Below are positions 34,528 through 44,855 of a DNA stretch of 64,000 nt, piece by piece. A model generated the notes under the pieces. It was not told where the DNA came from and did no database searches. It was given only the letters and a program-made list of their open reading frames with translations. How positions within the stretch are numbered: the stretch's first letter is position 1; each line of letters begins with the position of its first letter. The DNA is from Homarus americanus (Eukaryota > Arthropoda > Malacostraca > Decapoda > Nephropidae): assembly GCF_018991925.1 (NCBI RefSeq), contig NW_024738608.1:2224187-2288186 (forward strand), read 5' to 3'. Made by a program: the position numbers and the translations under genes.

Positions 34528-35328
34528 CCGTGGTGCCTCTTGACCACCTTAGAATACAATTATGAGATAGGTCAAACTTTTATAAGCTTCCACATACATT
34601 TAATTATATCTCTACCAAATACTTTCTTCCCAATATGAACAGTTCGGCCGTTTTTGGCAGTTTATCCGCTGGACTAATAACGGATCATTTGAGACGGAAA
34701 TGAAGGTCAAAATTTCTTGAAACACAACAAAATACACTAGAAAAATCTGTTTTTGTTAGCAATTTCTGTGGTCGACCTCTTCCGAATCTTTCCAATACCG
34801 AACTCACAAATGAGTTCAGTAGGGGTGTGTGGGAGGGAGACGGGAAGTAAACAGTCGCTTTCGCTCCTCCCTTCCTTAATTTATTGATGTCGTTTATAAT
34901 ATTATAATTAATCAGTGAATTTAAAAAAAACTACATTCAGAAGGCCAGCAATATCCTCCTCATTTCCAGTCGTTTCAGTGCGATCCCACAATATTCTAAA
35001 ATATTTACCTTGAATATAAGAGAGCTACCTAGATTGAGATGTGATATAGCTATACAATATTAAAAGTTCGATAGTTTTCTTACAAAACTAAACAGAAGTG
35101 AGAAAATAATACGTGTGCAAATAAAATAACACAACTTGGCATGTTACATGATTTACCAGGGCGCATCACATACACGTTACTGGTACCCTTTTAACACAAA
35201 AGCGAACACTTCTACCTTAACTATAACTTTACCCCCACCAAAATCCCCGGGATCTACACAGAGTTGCCAGCAGCACCTTGTGCCCTTGACAACATGTGAG
35301 GATGAGGGAGTGACGTGTCTCTCAGAGG

Positions 35329-35336
35329 TATAAAAG
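35329..35336 (+). promoter_or_regulatory. TATA box of gene A, cut off from its gene by a LINE
   Basis: TATAAAAG preceded by GGGAGTGACGTGTCTCTCAG as in the other copies. The LINE begins 28 bases after the start of the TATA box, at the predicted transcription start. Confidence 0.8.
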
Positions 35337-35356
35337 GGCGCGTCGCCTCGTTCTCA

Positions 35357-37280
35357 CCAATATTTAGAGAATTCTGGAAGAACATATTCAGAATAAATGA
35401 CGAAGACAATAGAAGCTTCTGCCAAGAAACAGAACAGGCAACTAAAACATATTTGAGCCAGAACACAGAGAAATGGAAACCTACCAATAAAATCAACCTC
35501 AACTCATTAGACATAAACAACCCAATAATTGCCCCATTAACTCAAAATGATATTGCAAAAACAATAGCAAGTTTCAAGAATAAAGCACCTGGCATAAGCC
35601 AAATTAATAAAATCGTACTTCAAAACATTCCTCAGTCTATGATCGAACAGCTCAAAAATATATACAATGCCTCACTCGCAACTGGCTTTTTCCCTACCAA
35701 ATTTAAATTAGCCAAAATCAGACTCATTCCGAAAGCAGGAAAGAACCATACTCAAGCAGAAAACTACAGACCTATATCATTATTGGAAACACCTGGTAAA
35801 ATATTGGAAAAAATAATCAACAACAGACTGAGAAATTTTCTAGACCAAGAAAACAAATATAACCCGAGACAGCACGGCTTTCGAAAACACCGAGGAACCA
35901 ACACAGCAATAGCTCTAATATACGAATCAATTGCAAATGCTGCAAGTAACAGAGACCAATGCAACATAATTCTGAGAGATGTTTCAAAAGCATTTGACAA
36001 AGTCTGGCATGAAGGACTGAAGTTAAAAATAATCAAATTGGACATGCCTACCAATATCACAGCACTATTATGTAATTTCTTAGATAACAGACAGGCCAAA
36101 TTAATAATCGACAACCATCTAGGACAAACCTTCATCCTTCATAGCGGAGTTCCCCAAGGCAGTAATATATCGCCGACGTTATACACTGTATACACGGCAG
36201 ATATGCCGCAACCACGTCAATCAGAATACATAGCTTACGCAGACGATGTAACACAGATAGTCAGGTACCCGGGAAAGTCCAAACAAATGATGGCTATTAG
36301 AACATGCAGAGAAATAGAGGTAATAAACGACTATGAACGTAAATGGAAGATAAAAACCAATGTACAAAAACTCCAAATAATTCACATCGCAAAAACAAAA
36401 CCATGCCCTATTATTGTTAACAACCAACAAATACCATATGCTGCCAAGGGAAAAACATTAGGACTCAAGATATCCAGATGTGGAATAACACCCCACATTA
36501 ACGAAAGATTAGCTATGGCAAGATCACAACTTACTAAGCTCAAAAGATTCCGCCAATTGGAAACCAACACGCAATTGCACCTATACAAAGCACTGATCAG
36601 ACCACACTTAGAATACCCCCCGATACCTCTGAACACAATCTCAAGAACCAATCAACTCAAATATCAAGCAGTGCAAAATATAGCCCTCAGAAGAGCGGCA
36701 AAACACCAACCACCATACACACAAACAGTACAAAACATACACACAGAACACGGCACAGACCCACTCAACATCAGAATACACACCCAAGCAAATGTAATAT
36801 GGGAAAAAATCCACCAAGAACAGGATCCCATACTAAACCAACTAATTGAGGAAAACAACAACACATCGCACGGATGGTGGCCTAGAAGCAGGAAAAATGA
36901 TAACGAAGAACCAGAGCCTCTATATACAAAATAACAACAAAATAACAATAAAATATAACAATAAAAATAACTAAAAGATGGGGATCATCCCTCCAGTGCC
37001 ACAAAGACCTGGAGAGACCCCCCCCCCCCTAACAAAATATGCCCTCAGGACAACTTAGAACAACCTAGCTTAGCTTGGCTGAGACCGGCCTTCCCTGACC
37101 CCAAGAACCTCTCAACGCAGCACAGTTACGGAAGACAAAAAACACGTCTCCGCAAGGTGGATAGCCCACCTGCTGTTAACCTTCTCCTCTACTTCCCACT
37201 TCTAAACTTTTCCTTGTACTATACCCTTCTCCCACTCTCAGAGCCACTGCTCTCTTCTCTCCGTATAATCATCATCATCA
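35357..37280 (+). mobile_element. LINE inserted at the transcription start of gene A
   Basis: In intact copies GTTCTCATCACAGTCAGCC is continuous. Here CGTTCTCA is followed by LINE sequence, and TCTCATCACAGTCAGCC resumes at 37281, so TCTCA is duplicated. The insertion is about 1.92 kb, 5'-truncated, on the plus strand, with one long reverse transcriptase frame, a 3' UTR with a poly(C) run (about 37018-37029), and a tail of ATC triplets (ATAATCATCATCATCATC). Confidence 0.9.
35363..36934 (+). CDS. LINE reverse transcriptase, 5'-truncated but otherwise open
   Basis: The open frame formally starts at an ATG (35315) in the gene A promoter, but the LINE-derived part begins near 35357. Conserved boxes in order: LIPKAGKNHTQAENYRPISL, HGFRKHRGTNTAIALIYESI, DVSKAFDKVWHEGL, SGVPQGSNISPTLYTVY, YIAYADDVTQIV (intact catalytic YADD), then a C-terminal part with LHLYKALIRPHLEYPPIPL and ending shortly after HGWWPRSRKN. 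No stop or frameshift over about 520 residues indicates a fairly recent insertion. The endonuclease domain is missing. The TAA/ATC-rich 3' end would suit the I/Nimb group, but the clade is not certain. Confidence 0.85.
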   Translation, partial: FREFWKNIFRINDEDNRSFCQETEQATKTYLSQNTEKWKPTNKINLNSLDINNPIIAPLTQNDIAKTIASFKNKAPGISQINKIVLQNIPQSMIEQLKNIYNASLATGFFPTKFKLAKIRLIPKAGKNHTQAENYRPISLLETPGKILEKIINNRLRNFLDQENKYNPRQHGFRKHRGTNTAIALIYESIANAASNRDQCNIILRDVSKAFDKVWHEGLKLKIIKLDMPTNITALLCNFLDNRQAKLIIDNHLGQTFILHSGVPQGSNISPTLYTVYTADMPQPRQSEYIAYADDVTQIVRYPGKSKQMMAIRTCREIEVINDYERKWKIKTNVQKLQIIHIAKTKPCPIIVNNQQIPYAAKGKTLGLKISRCGITPHINERLAMARSQLTKLKRFRQLETNTQLHLYKALIRPHLEYPPIPLNTISRTNQLKYQAVQNIALRRAAKHQPPYTQTVQNIHTEHGTDPLNIRIHTQANVIWEKIHQEQDPILNQLIEENNNTSHGWWPRSRKNDNEEPEPLYTK

Positions 37281-37314
37281 TCTCATCACAGTCAGCCAGA
37301 GATTCTCCGCCGTC

Positions 37315-37326
37315 ATGAACACCTTG
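37315..37326 (+). CDS. Precursor gene A, exon 1
   Basis: ATGAACACCTTG followed by donor GTGAGT encodes MNTL. The leader TCACAGTCAGCCAGAGATTC and GCCGTC before the ATG are the same in all copies. The four-codon first exon interrupting the signal peptide, with a phase-0 intron of 261 bases, is a layout common in arthropod cuticle-protein and some antimicrobial-peptide genes. Confidence 0.85.
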
Positions 37327-37587
37327 GTGAGTTGATCCAACTATTGTTATTACTATCTATCTATCTATCTATCTATCTATCCATCTTCAAATATGTGTGT
37401 ATAATGATATAAGAATGAATATTAAAAACCAACATATATACAGGTACACAAAATGAGGACTAATTCATAAACATTACTTTATTCTCTTCACCACTTGTCT
37501 TGTTACTCATTACTGCCAAGTACTGGGCATGTACTCGACTGTATTATAATGCAATTCTCTATATTAACCCGTGTGTTTATCGTGCAG

Positions 37588-38217
37588 GTCGTTGTTGCTG
37601 CCCTGGCGGCCTTCTGCTTGGTTGCTGGAAGTGCTGAGCCTGATGCTGAACCCGGACATGATAGATACAGAGGCCATGGTAGCTACACACGCCATGGTAG
37701 CTATGTTCCTTACACTGATGGCTATCATGGAGGCTCCAATAAACATTACATCGGTAAAAGGAGTGCTGAAGCTCTGGCTGAATCTGAGGCTGAACCCGGA
37801 CATGATAGATACAGAGGCCATGGTAGCTACACACGCCATGGTAGCTATGTTCCTTACACTGGTGGCTATCATGGAGGCTCCAATAAACATTACATCGGTA
37901 AAAGGAGTGCTGAAGCTCTGGCTGAGCCTGAGGCTGAACCCGGATATGGTGGCTATAGGAGCATTAGTCCCTACACTGGGGTCTATCGTCCAAGCTACGA
38001 TGGACATTACATCGGTAAAAGGAGCGCTGAGGCTGAACCCGGATATGGTGGCTACAGAGGCTATGGTAGGTATGGTCATCACGCTGCGGTCTATCATGGA
38101 CACCACCAAGGTAAGAGGAGCGCTGAACCCGAAGCCAATCCCAGCCACTATGGATATAGAGGCTACGGACGCTCCAGTTATACACGTCCTCTCTACTCCG
38201 GATCATACCACGGCTGA
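37588..38217 (+). CDS. Precursor gene A, exon 2 (213-residue Gly/Tyr/His-rich secreted precursor)
   Basis: Acceptor TCGTGCAG. With exon 1 the protein begins MNTLVVVAALAAFCLVAGSA, a signal peptide with likely cleavage after GSA. The mature part contains two long units ending GGSNKHYIGKR, one variant unit with SISPYTGVYRPSYDGHYIGKR-type sequence, a shorter unit ending HGHHQGKR and a C-terminal piece ending YSGSYHG. Each GKR is a candidate dibasic cleavage plus amidation site. Acidic spacers (SAEALAESEAEPG) follow each GKR. AATAAA lies at 38282-38287. Because the LINE separates promoter and ATG, this copy is probably silent or driven from within the LINE. Function is unknown: neuropeptide-like, antimicrobial or cuticular roles are all possible. 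Confidence 0.85.
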   Translation, partial: VVVAALAAFCLVAGSAEPDAEPGHDRYRGHGSYTRHGSYVPYTDGYHGGSNKHYIGKRSAEALAESEAEPGHDRYRGHGSYTRHGSYVPYTGGYHGGSNKHYIGKRSAEALAEPEAEPGYGGYRSISPYTGVYRPSYDGHYIGKRSAEAEPGYGGYRGYGRYGHHAAVYHGHHQGKRSAEPEANPSHYGYRGYGRSSYTRPLYSGSYHG

Positions 38218-38535
38218 ACACCTGCCATCACCGCCTACTTACTCTCGCTACTGACTGTATTATTGTTATCTTTAAAATGTTAATAAATATATAGATTGAA
38301 TTTATAAAACCTGCGTTATTATCCGTTTTGAAAATTGCAATAACCATTGTTAAAATATAGTCTTTATTGTTGTTTGTGAATCACTCCTCAAATGTGGTAG
38401 GAGTTAAGAAAAGGAAGCAAGAATAGATTATGTAAGAAAATGATATGGATAAGACTGGAAATAATCTATTTCTCTAGCTAATACATGCACCACCTTTCTA
38501 GCTAATACAAACACCACCTCTATCTCCCTAGTATA

Positions 38536-38536
<1 letters not shown>

Positions 38537-38619
<83 letters not shown>
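38537..38619. repeat. (TA)n microsatellite in unit 1
   Basis: About 40 TA units, 250 bases past the polyadenylation signal of gene A. Homologous tracts in the later units differ in length (41637-41720, 44738-44852, 47890-47965, 50983-51064). Confidence 0.97.
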
Positions 38620-38622
<3 letters not shown>

Positions 38623-39055
38623 CCTCTTATGCTGAGCTGTAACAAAGTCAACACTGAAATTAGCAAGATCAAAGAGACCTTAATCTTAATCGCCCCTGAG
38701 GCATTACGGTCCTGAACACTACGGTTGGAGCCCATTAAATTTGGGATCCTTTGAAATCAGTATTTATTGGGATTGGGACCCGTTATTACTAAGCTGGAAA
38801 CCCATTGGTTAGGTTTGATTGTTATCAATTAGTGCTGGGAACTGTTTGACGAATCAACAGCTGATAGAGGGGACATGGCACTCCCAAAACACGAAGCAGA
38901 TTAGCTAATAACCTGTAAACCAGGATAATGAAACCCTGACAGCATGGTGAGGGTTATTTTTATCTCAGTGTAGCAAGAACTTTCCAGGAGGGCATGATCA
39001 CTGCACCCACTTGAATGGAAGAGGTGAGGCTGTGACGGGAAGAGGTGAAAAGCTA

Positions 39056-39329
39056 ATGGGTTGTCTGCATGTGAGGCCCACGGCAGCCCCACCGCCTTTA
39101 GCTTATTTTTATTGCTCTTGATTATAGTCAAGCAATCTAGCGCAATTAGGCTGGACACATGACCAGACTTTTGAACAACAGATTTACCATTCTTGAGTTC
39201 TTCATACACTTGCGGGTGCTTGCTGGGTAAAGCCAATATGTCTCGGAGATGTACTGGAAACCAGCGAGCATAGCGAACATCCATGGTGCCATTTGACCAC
39301 CTTAGAATACAATTATGAGATGGGTCCAA
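39056..39329 (-). pseudogene. Truncated remnant of the dispersed transposon ORF, unit 2
   Basis: On the minus strand VRYARWFPVHLRDILALPSK and KSVVQKSGHVSSLIALD match the ORF at 34096-34527, then the similarity stops at the unit junction (39055); the open frame runs on to 38901 in unrelated downstream flank. The same remnant recurs in units 3 to 6, at 42002-42430, 45134-45562, 48247-48675 and 51346-51774 as open frames. Confidence 0.6.
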
Positions 39330-40076
39330 CTTTTATAAGCTTCCACATAGGTTTAATTAAATCTCTACCAAATACTTTCGTCCCAATATGAACAGTTCGG
39401 CCCTTTTTGGCAGCTTATCCGCTGGACTAATAACGGATCATTTGCGTCGGAAATGAAGGTCAAAATTTCTTGAAACACAACAAAATACACCAGAACAACC
39501 TGTTTTTGTTAGTAATTTCTGTGGTCGACCTCTTCCGAATCTTTCCAATACCAAACTCACAAATGAATCCAGGAGGGCTATGTGGGAGGGAGACGGGAAG
39601 TAAACAGTGGTTTTCGCTCCTCCCTTCCTTAATTTATTGATGTCGTTTATAATATTACAATTAATCAGTGAATTAAAAAAAACCGTCATTTAGAAGGCCA
39701 GCAATATCCTCCTCATTTCCGGTCGTTTCAGTGCGATCCCAAAATATTCTAAAATATTTTCCTTGAACATACGAGAGCTACCTGGATTAAGATGTGATAT
39801 ATCTATAAAATATTAAAAGTTCAAAAGTTTTCTTACAAAACTAAACAGAACTGAGAAAATAATACGTGTGCAAATAAAAATAACACAACTTGGCATGTTA
39901 CATGATTTACCAGGGCGCATTACATACACGTTACCCTTTTAACTCAAAAGCGAACACTTCTACCTTAACTATAACTTTACCCCCACCAAAATCCCCGGGA
40001 TCTACACAGAGTTGCCAGCAGCACCTTGTGCCCTTGACAACATGTGAGGATGAGGGAGTGACGTGTCTCTCAGAGG

Positions 40077-40084
40077 TATAAAAG
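40077..40084 (+). promoter_or_regulatory. TATA box and start region of gene B
   Basis: TATAAAAG, preceded 23 bases upstream by TGACGTG (CRE-like) and followed about 30 bases later by TCACAGTC, a fair arthropod initiator and the likely transcription start. The ATG is 57 bases after the TATA box. The same arrangement is kept in all copies. Confidence 0.8.
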
Positions 40085-40133
40085 GGCGCGTCGCCTCGTT
40101 CTCATCACAGTCAGCCAGAGATTCTCCGCCGTC

Positions 40134-40145
40134 ATGAACACCTTG
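40134..40145 (+). CDS. Precursor gene B, exon 1
   Basis: ATGAACACCTTG then GTGAGT; encodes MNTL. Intron 40146-40398 is 253 bases and contains a short (CTAT)n run. Confidence 0.88.
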
Positions 40146-40398
40146 GTGAGTTGATCCAACTATTGTTATTACTATCTATCTATCTATCTATCCATCTTCA
40201 AATATGTGTGTATAATGATATAAGAATGAATATTAAAAACCAACATATATACAGGTACACAAAATGAGGACTAATTCATAAACATTACTTTATTCTCTTC
40301 ACCACTTGTCTTGTTACTCATTACTGCCAAGTACTGGGCATGTACTCGACTGTATTATAATGCAATTCTCTATATTAACCCGTGTGTTTATCGTGCAG

Positions 40399-41307
40399 GT
40401 CGTTGTTGCTGCCCTGGCGGCCTTCTGCTTGGTTGCTGGAAGTGCTGAGCCTGATGCTGAACCCGCACATGGTAGCTACAGAAGCCATGGTAGCTATGTT
40501 CCTTACACTGGGGGCTATCATGGAGGCTCCAATAAACATTACATCGGTAAAAGGAGTGCTGAGGCTCTGGCTGAGCCTGAGGCTGAACCCGGATATGGTA
40601 GCTACAGAGGCCATGGTAGCTACAGAAGCCATGGTAGCTATGTTCCTTACACTGGTGGCTATCATGGAGGCTCCAATAAACATTACATCGGTAAAAGGAG
40701 TGCTGAGGCTCTGGCTGAGCCTGAGGCTGAACCCGGACATGGTAGCTATGTTCCTTACACTGGGGGCTATCATGGAGGCTCCAATAAACATTACATCGGT
40801 AAAAGGAGTGCTGAAGCTCTGGCTGAGCCTGAGGCTGAACCCGGACATGATAGCTACAGAGGCCATGGTAGCTACACACGCCATGGTAGCTATGTTCCTT
40901 ACACTGGGGGCTATCATGGAGGCTCCAATAAACATTACATCGGTAAAAGGAGTGCTGAAGCTCTGGCTGAGCCTGAGGCTGAACCCGGACATGATAGCTA
41001 CAGAGGCCATGGTAGCTACACACGCCATGGTAGCTATGTTCCTTACACTGGTGGCTATCATGGAGGCTCCAATAAACATTACATCGGTAAAAGGAGTGCT
41101 GAAGCTCTGGCTGAGCCTGAGGCTGAACCCGGATATGGTGGCTACAGAGGCTATGGTAGGTATGGTCATCACGCTGCGGTCTATCATGGACACCACCAAG
41201 GTAAGAGGAGCGCTGAACCCGAAGCCAATCCCAGCCACTATGGATATAAAGGCTACGGACGCTCCAGTTATACACGTCCTCTCTACTCCGGATCATACCA
41301 CGGCTGA
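40399..41307 (+). CDS. Precursor gene B, exon 2 (306-residue multi-unit secreted precursor)
   Basis: After the signal peptide (cut likely after VAGSA) the protein is built of five units ending GGYHGGSNKHYIGKR, one unit ending VYHGHHQGKR and a C-terminal segment ending LYSGSYHG. Unit lengths differ because the GSYRGHGSYTRH part is present once, twice or absent. All six internal KR sites are preceded by Gly, which is what prohormone convertases and peptidyl-glycine amidating enzymes act on; the terminal Gly could also be amidated. Spacers SAEALAEPEAEPG are acidic and would balance the basic, His/Tyr-rich segments. There is no cysteine in the predicted mature part. AATAAA at 41382-41387. Intact promoter and frame make this a probable functional gene. 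Confidence 0.9.
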   Translation, partial: VVVAALAAFCLVAGSAEPDAEPAHGSYRSHGSYVPYTGGYHGGSNKHYIGKRSAEALAEPEAEPGYGSYRGHGSYRSHGSYVPYTGGYHGGSNKHYIGKRSAEALAEPEAEPGHGSYVPYTGGYHGGSNKHYIGKRSAEALAEPEAEPGHDSYRGHGSYTRHGSYVPYTGGYHGGSNKHYIGKRSAEALAEPEAEPGHDSYRGHGSYTRHGSYVPYTGGYHGGSNKHYIGKRSAEALAEPEAEPGYGGYRGYGRYGHHAAVYHGHHQGKRSAEPEANPSHYGYKGYGRSSYTRPLYSGSYHG

Positions 41308-41634
41308 ACACCTGCCATCACCGCCTACTGACTCTAACTTACTCTCGCTACTGACTGTATTATTGTTATCTTTAAAATGTTAATAAATATATAGATTGAA
41401 TTTATAAAACCTGCGTTATTATCCGTTTTGAAAATTGCAATAACCATTGTTAAAATATAGTCTTTATTGTTGTTTGTGAATCACTCCTCAAATGTGGTAG
41501 GAGTTAAGAAAAGGAAGCAAGAATAGATTATGTAAGAAAATATATGGATAAGACTGGAAATAATCTATTTCTCTAGCTAATACATGCACCACCTTTCTAG
41601 CTAATACAAACACCACCTCTATCTCCCTAGTATA

Positions 41635-41636
<2 letters not shown>

Positions 41637-41720
<84 letters not shown>
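41637..41720. repeat. (TA)n microsatellite in unit 2
   Basis: About 42 TA units after gene B. Confidence 0.97.
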
Positions 41721-41723
<3 letters not shown>

Positions 41724-43177
41724 CCTCTTATGCTGAGCTGTAACAAAGTCAACACTGAAATTAGCAAGATCAAAGAGACCTTAATCTTAATCGCCCCTGA
41801 GGCATTACGGTCCTGAACACTACGGTTGGAGCCCATTAAATTTGGGATCCTTTGAAATCAGTATTTATTGGGATTGGGACCCGTTATTACTAAGCTGGAA
41901 ACCCATTGGTTAGGTTTGATTGTTATCAATTAGTGCTGGGAACTGTTTGACGAATCAACAGCTGATAGAGGGGACATGGCACTCCCAAAACACGAAGCAG
42001 ATTAGCTAATAACCTGTAAACCAGGATAATGAAACCCTGACAGCATGGTGAGGGTTATTTTTATCTCAGTGTAGCAAGAACTTTCCAGGAGGGCATGATC
42101 ACTGCACCCACTTGAATGGAAGAGGTGAGGCTGTGACGGGAAGAGGTGAAAAGCTAATGGGTTGTCTGCATGTGAGGCCCACGGCAGCCCCACCGCCTTT
42201 AGCTTATTTTTATTGCTCTTGATTATAGTCAAGCAATCTAGCGCAATTAGGCTGGACACATGACCAGACTTTTGAACAACAGATTTACCATTCTTGAGTT
42301 CTTCATACACTTGCGGGTGCTTGCTGGGTAAAGCCAATATGTCTCGGAGATGTACTGGAAACCAGCGAGCATAGCGAACATCCATGGTGCCATTTGACCA
42401 CCTTAGAATACAATTATGAGATGGGTCCAACTTTTATAAGCTTCCACATAGGTTTAATTAAATCTCTACCAAATACTTTCGTCCCAATATGAACAGTTCG
42501 GCCCTTTTTGGCAGCTTATCCGCTGGACTAATAACGGATCATTTGCGTCGGAAATGAAGGTCAAAATTTCTTGAAACACAACAAAATACACCAGAACAAC
42601 CTGTTTTTGTTAGTAATTTCTGTGGTCGACCTCTTCCGAATCTTTCCAATACCAAACTCACAAATGAATCCAGGAGGGCTATGTGGGAGGGAGACGGGAA
42701 GTAAACAGTGGTTTTCGCTCCTCCCTTCCTTAATTTATTGATGTCGTTTATAATATTACAATTAATCAGTGAATTAAAAAAAACCGTCATTTAGAAGGCC
42801 AGCAATATCCTCCTCATTTCCGGTCGTTTCAGTGCGATCCCAAAATATTCTAAAATATTTTCCTTGAACATACGAGAGCTACCTGGATTAAGATGTGATA
42901 TATCTATAAAATATTAAAAGTTCAAAAGTTTTCTTACAAAACTAAACAGAACTGAGAAAATAATACGTGTGCAAATAAAAATAACACAACTTGGCATGTT
43001 ACATGATTTACCAGGGCGCATTACATACACGTTACCCTTTTAACTCAAAAGCGAACACTTCTACCTTAACTATAACTTTACCCCCACCAAAATCCCCGGG
43101 ATCTACACAGAGTTGCCAGCAGCACCTTGTGCCCTTGACAACATGTGAGGATGAGGGAGTGACGTGTCTCTCAGAGG

Positions 43178-43185
43178 TATAAAAG
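43178..43185 (+). promoter_or_regulatory. TATA box of gene C
   Basis: TATAAAAG with the same upstream TGACGTG and downstream TCACAGTC as gene B. Confidence 0.8.
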
Positions 43186-43234
43186 GGCGCGTCGCCTCGT
43201 TCTCATCACAGTCAGCCAGAGATTCTCCGCCGTC

Positions 43235-43246
43235 ATGAACACCTTG
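43235..43246 (+). CDS. Precursor gene C, exon 1
   Basis: ATGAACACCTTG before GTGAGT; MNTL. Confidence 0.88.
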
Positions 43247-43499
43247 GTGAGTTGATCCAACTATTGTTATTACTATCTATCTATCTATCTATCCATCTTC
43301 AAATATGTGTGTATAATGATATAAGAATGAATATTAAAAACCAACATATATACAGGTACACAAAATGAGGACTAATTCATAAACATTACTTTATTCTCTT
43401 CACCACTTGTCTTGTTACTCATTACTGCCAAGTACTGGGCATGTACTCGACTGTATTATAATGCAATTCTCTATATTAACCCGTGTGTTTATCGTGCAG

Positions 43500-44408
43500 G
43501 TCGTTGTTGCTGCCCTGGCGGCCTTCTGCTTGGTTGCTGGAAGTGCTGAGCCTGATGCTGAACCCGCACATGGTAGCTACAGAAGCCATGGTAGCTATGT
43601 TCCTTACACTGGGGGCTATCATGGAGGCTCCAATAAACATTACATCGGTAAAAGGAGTGCTGAGGCTCTGGCTGAGCCTGAGGCTGAACCCGGATATGGT
43701 AGCTACAGAGGCCATGGTAGCTACAGAAGCCATGGTAGCTATGTTCCTTACACTGGTGGCTATCATGGAGGCTCCAATAAACATTACATCGGTAAAAGGA
43801 GTGCTGAGGCTCTGGCTGAGCCTGAGGCTGAACCCGGACATGGTAGCTATGTTCCTTACACTGGGGGCTATCATGGAGGCTCCAATAAACATTACATCGG
43901 TAAAAGGAGTGCTGAAGCTCTGGCTGAGCCTGAGGCTGAACCCGGACATGATAGCTACAGAGGCCATGGTAGCTACACACGCCATGGTAGCTATGTTCCT
44001 TACACTGGGGGCTATCATGGAGGCTCCAATAAACATTACATCGGTAAAAGGAGTGCTGAAGCTCTGGCTGAGCCTGAGGCTGAACCCGGACATGATAGCT
44101 ACAGAGGCCATGGTAGCTACACACGCCATGGTAGCTATGTTCCTTACACTGGTGGCTATCATGGAGGCTCCAATAAACATTACATCGGTAAAAGGAGTGC
44201 TGAAGCTCTGGCTGAGCCTGAGGCTGAACCCGGATATGGTGGCTACAGAGGCTATGGTAGGTATGGTCATCACGCTGCGGTCTATCATGGACACCACCAA
44301 GGTAAGAGGAGCGCTAAACCCGAAGCCAATCCCAGCCACTATGGATATAAAGGCTACGGACGCTCCAGTTATACACGTCCTCTCTACTCCGGATCATACC
44401 ACGGCTGA
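43500..44408 (+). CDS. Precursor gene C, exon 2 (306 residues)
   Basis: Same protein as gene B except for one Glu to Lys change right after the sixth GKR site (KRSAKPEANPS instead of KRSAEPEANPS), caused by a single G to A. Five HYIGKR units and one HHQGKR unit. AATAAA at 44483-44488. Likely functional; the near identity to B and E implies very recent duplication, ongoing gene conversion or an assembly duplication. Confidence 0.88.
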   Translation, partial: VVVAALAAFCLVAGSAEPDAEPAHGSYRSHGSYVPYTGGYHGGSNKHYIGKRSAEALAEPEAEPGYGSYRGHGSYRSHGSYVPYTGGYHGGSNKHYIGKRSAEALAEPEAEPGHGSYVPYTGGYHGGSNKHYIGKRSAEALAEPEAEPGHDSYRGHGSYTRHGSYVPYTGGYHGGSNKHYIGKRSAEALAEPEAEPGHDSYRGHGSYTRHGSYVPYTGGYHGGSNKHYIGKRSAEALAEPEAEPGYGGYRGYGRYGHHAAVYHGHHQGKRSAKPEANPSHYGYKGYGRSSYTRPLYSGSYHG

Positions 44409-44736
44409 ACACCTGCCATCACCGCCTACTGACTCTAACTTACTCTCGCTACTGACTGTATTATTGTTATCTTTAAAATGTTAATAAATATATAGATTGA
44501 ATTTATAAAACCTGCGTTATTATCCGTTTTGAAAATTACAATAACCATTGTTAAAATATAGTCTTTATTGTTGTTTGTGAATCACTCCTCAAATGTGGTA
44601 GGAGTTAAGAAAAGGAAGCAAGAATAGATTATGTAAGAAAATTATATGGATAAGACTGGAAATAATCTATTTCTCTAGCTAATACATGCACCACCTTTCT
44701 AGCTAATACAAACACCACCTCTATCTCCCTAATATA

Positions 44737-44855
<119 letters not shown>

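Larger units (their letters stand above)
34278..39055 (+). repeat. Tandem unit 1 (precursor gene A), oldest copy
   Basis: Starts at ATGGGTTGTCTGCATGTGAG, the same sequence that starts each later unit. It is 4778 bases with a 1.9-kb LINE inserted; without the LINE it is about 2.85 kb, shorter than later units because exon 2 of gene A has fewer repeats. Its upstream part differs from the later units at scattered sites, whereas the later units hardly differ from each other. Confidence 0.85.
39056..42156 (+). repeat. Tandem unit 2 (gene B), 3101 bp
   Basis: Begins ATGGGTTGTCTGCATGTGAG. It carries the upstream region with the decayed transposon ORF remnant, promoter, two-exon gene, polyadenylation signal, (TA)n tract and about 450 bases of downstream flank up to GTGAAAAGCTA, where the next unit starts. 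Confidence 0.9.

Noticed and set aside
40375..41383. Long overlapping open frames in exon 2 of the precursor genes: minus strand 40375-41238 and 40388-41311, plus strand 40382-41383, and their equivalents at 37.6, 43.5, 46.6, 49.7 and 60.1 kb
   Set aside because: They arise because the repeat unit lengths are multiples of three and the repeats lack stops in several frames. Only the frame joined to the MNTL exon gives a signal peptide and the GKR pattern.
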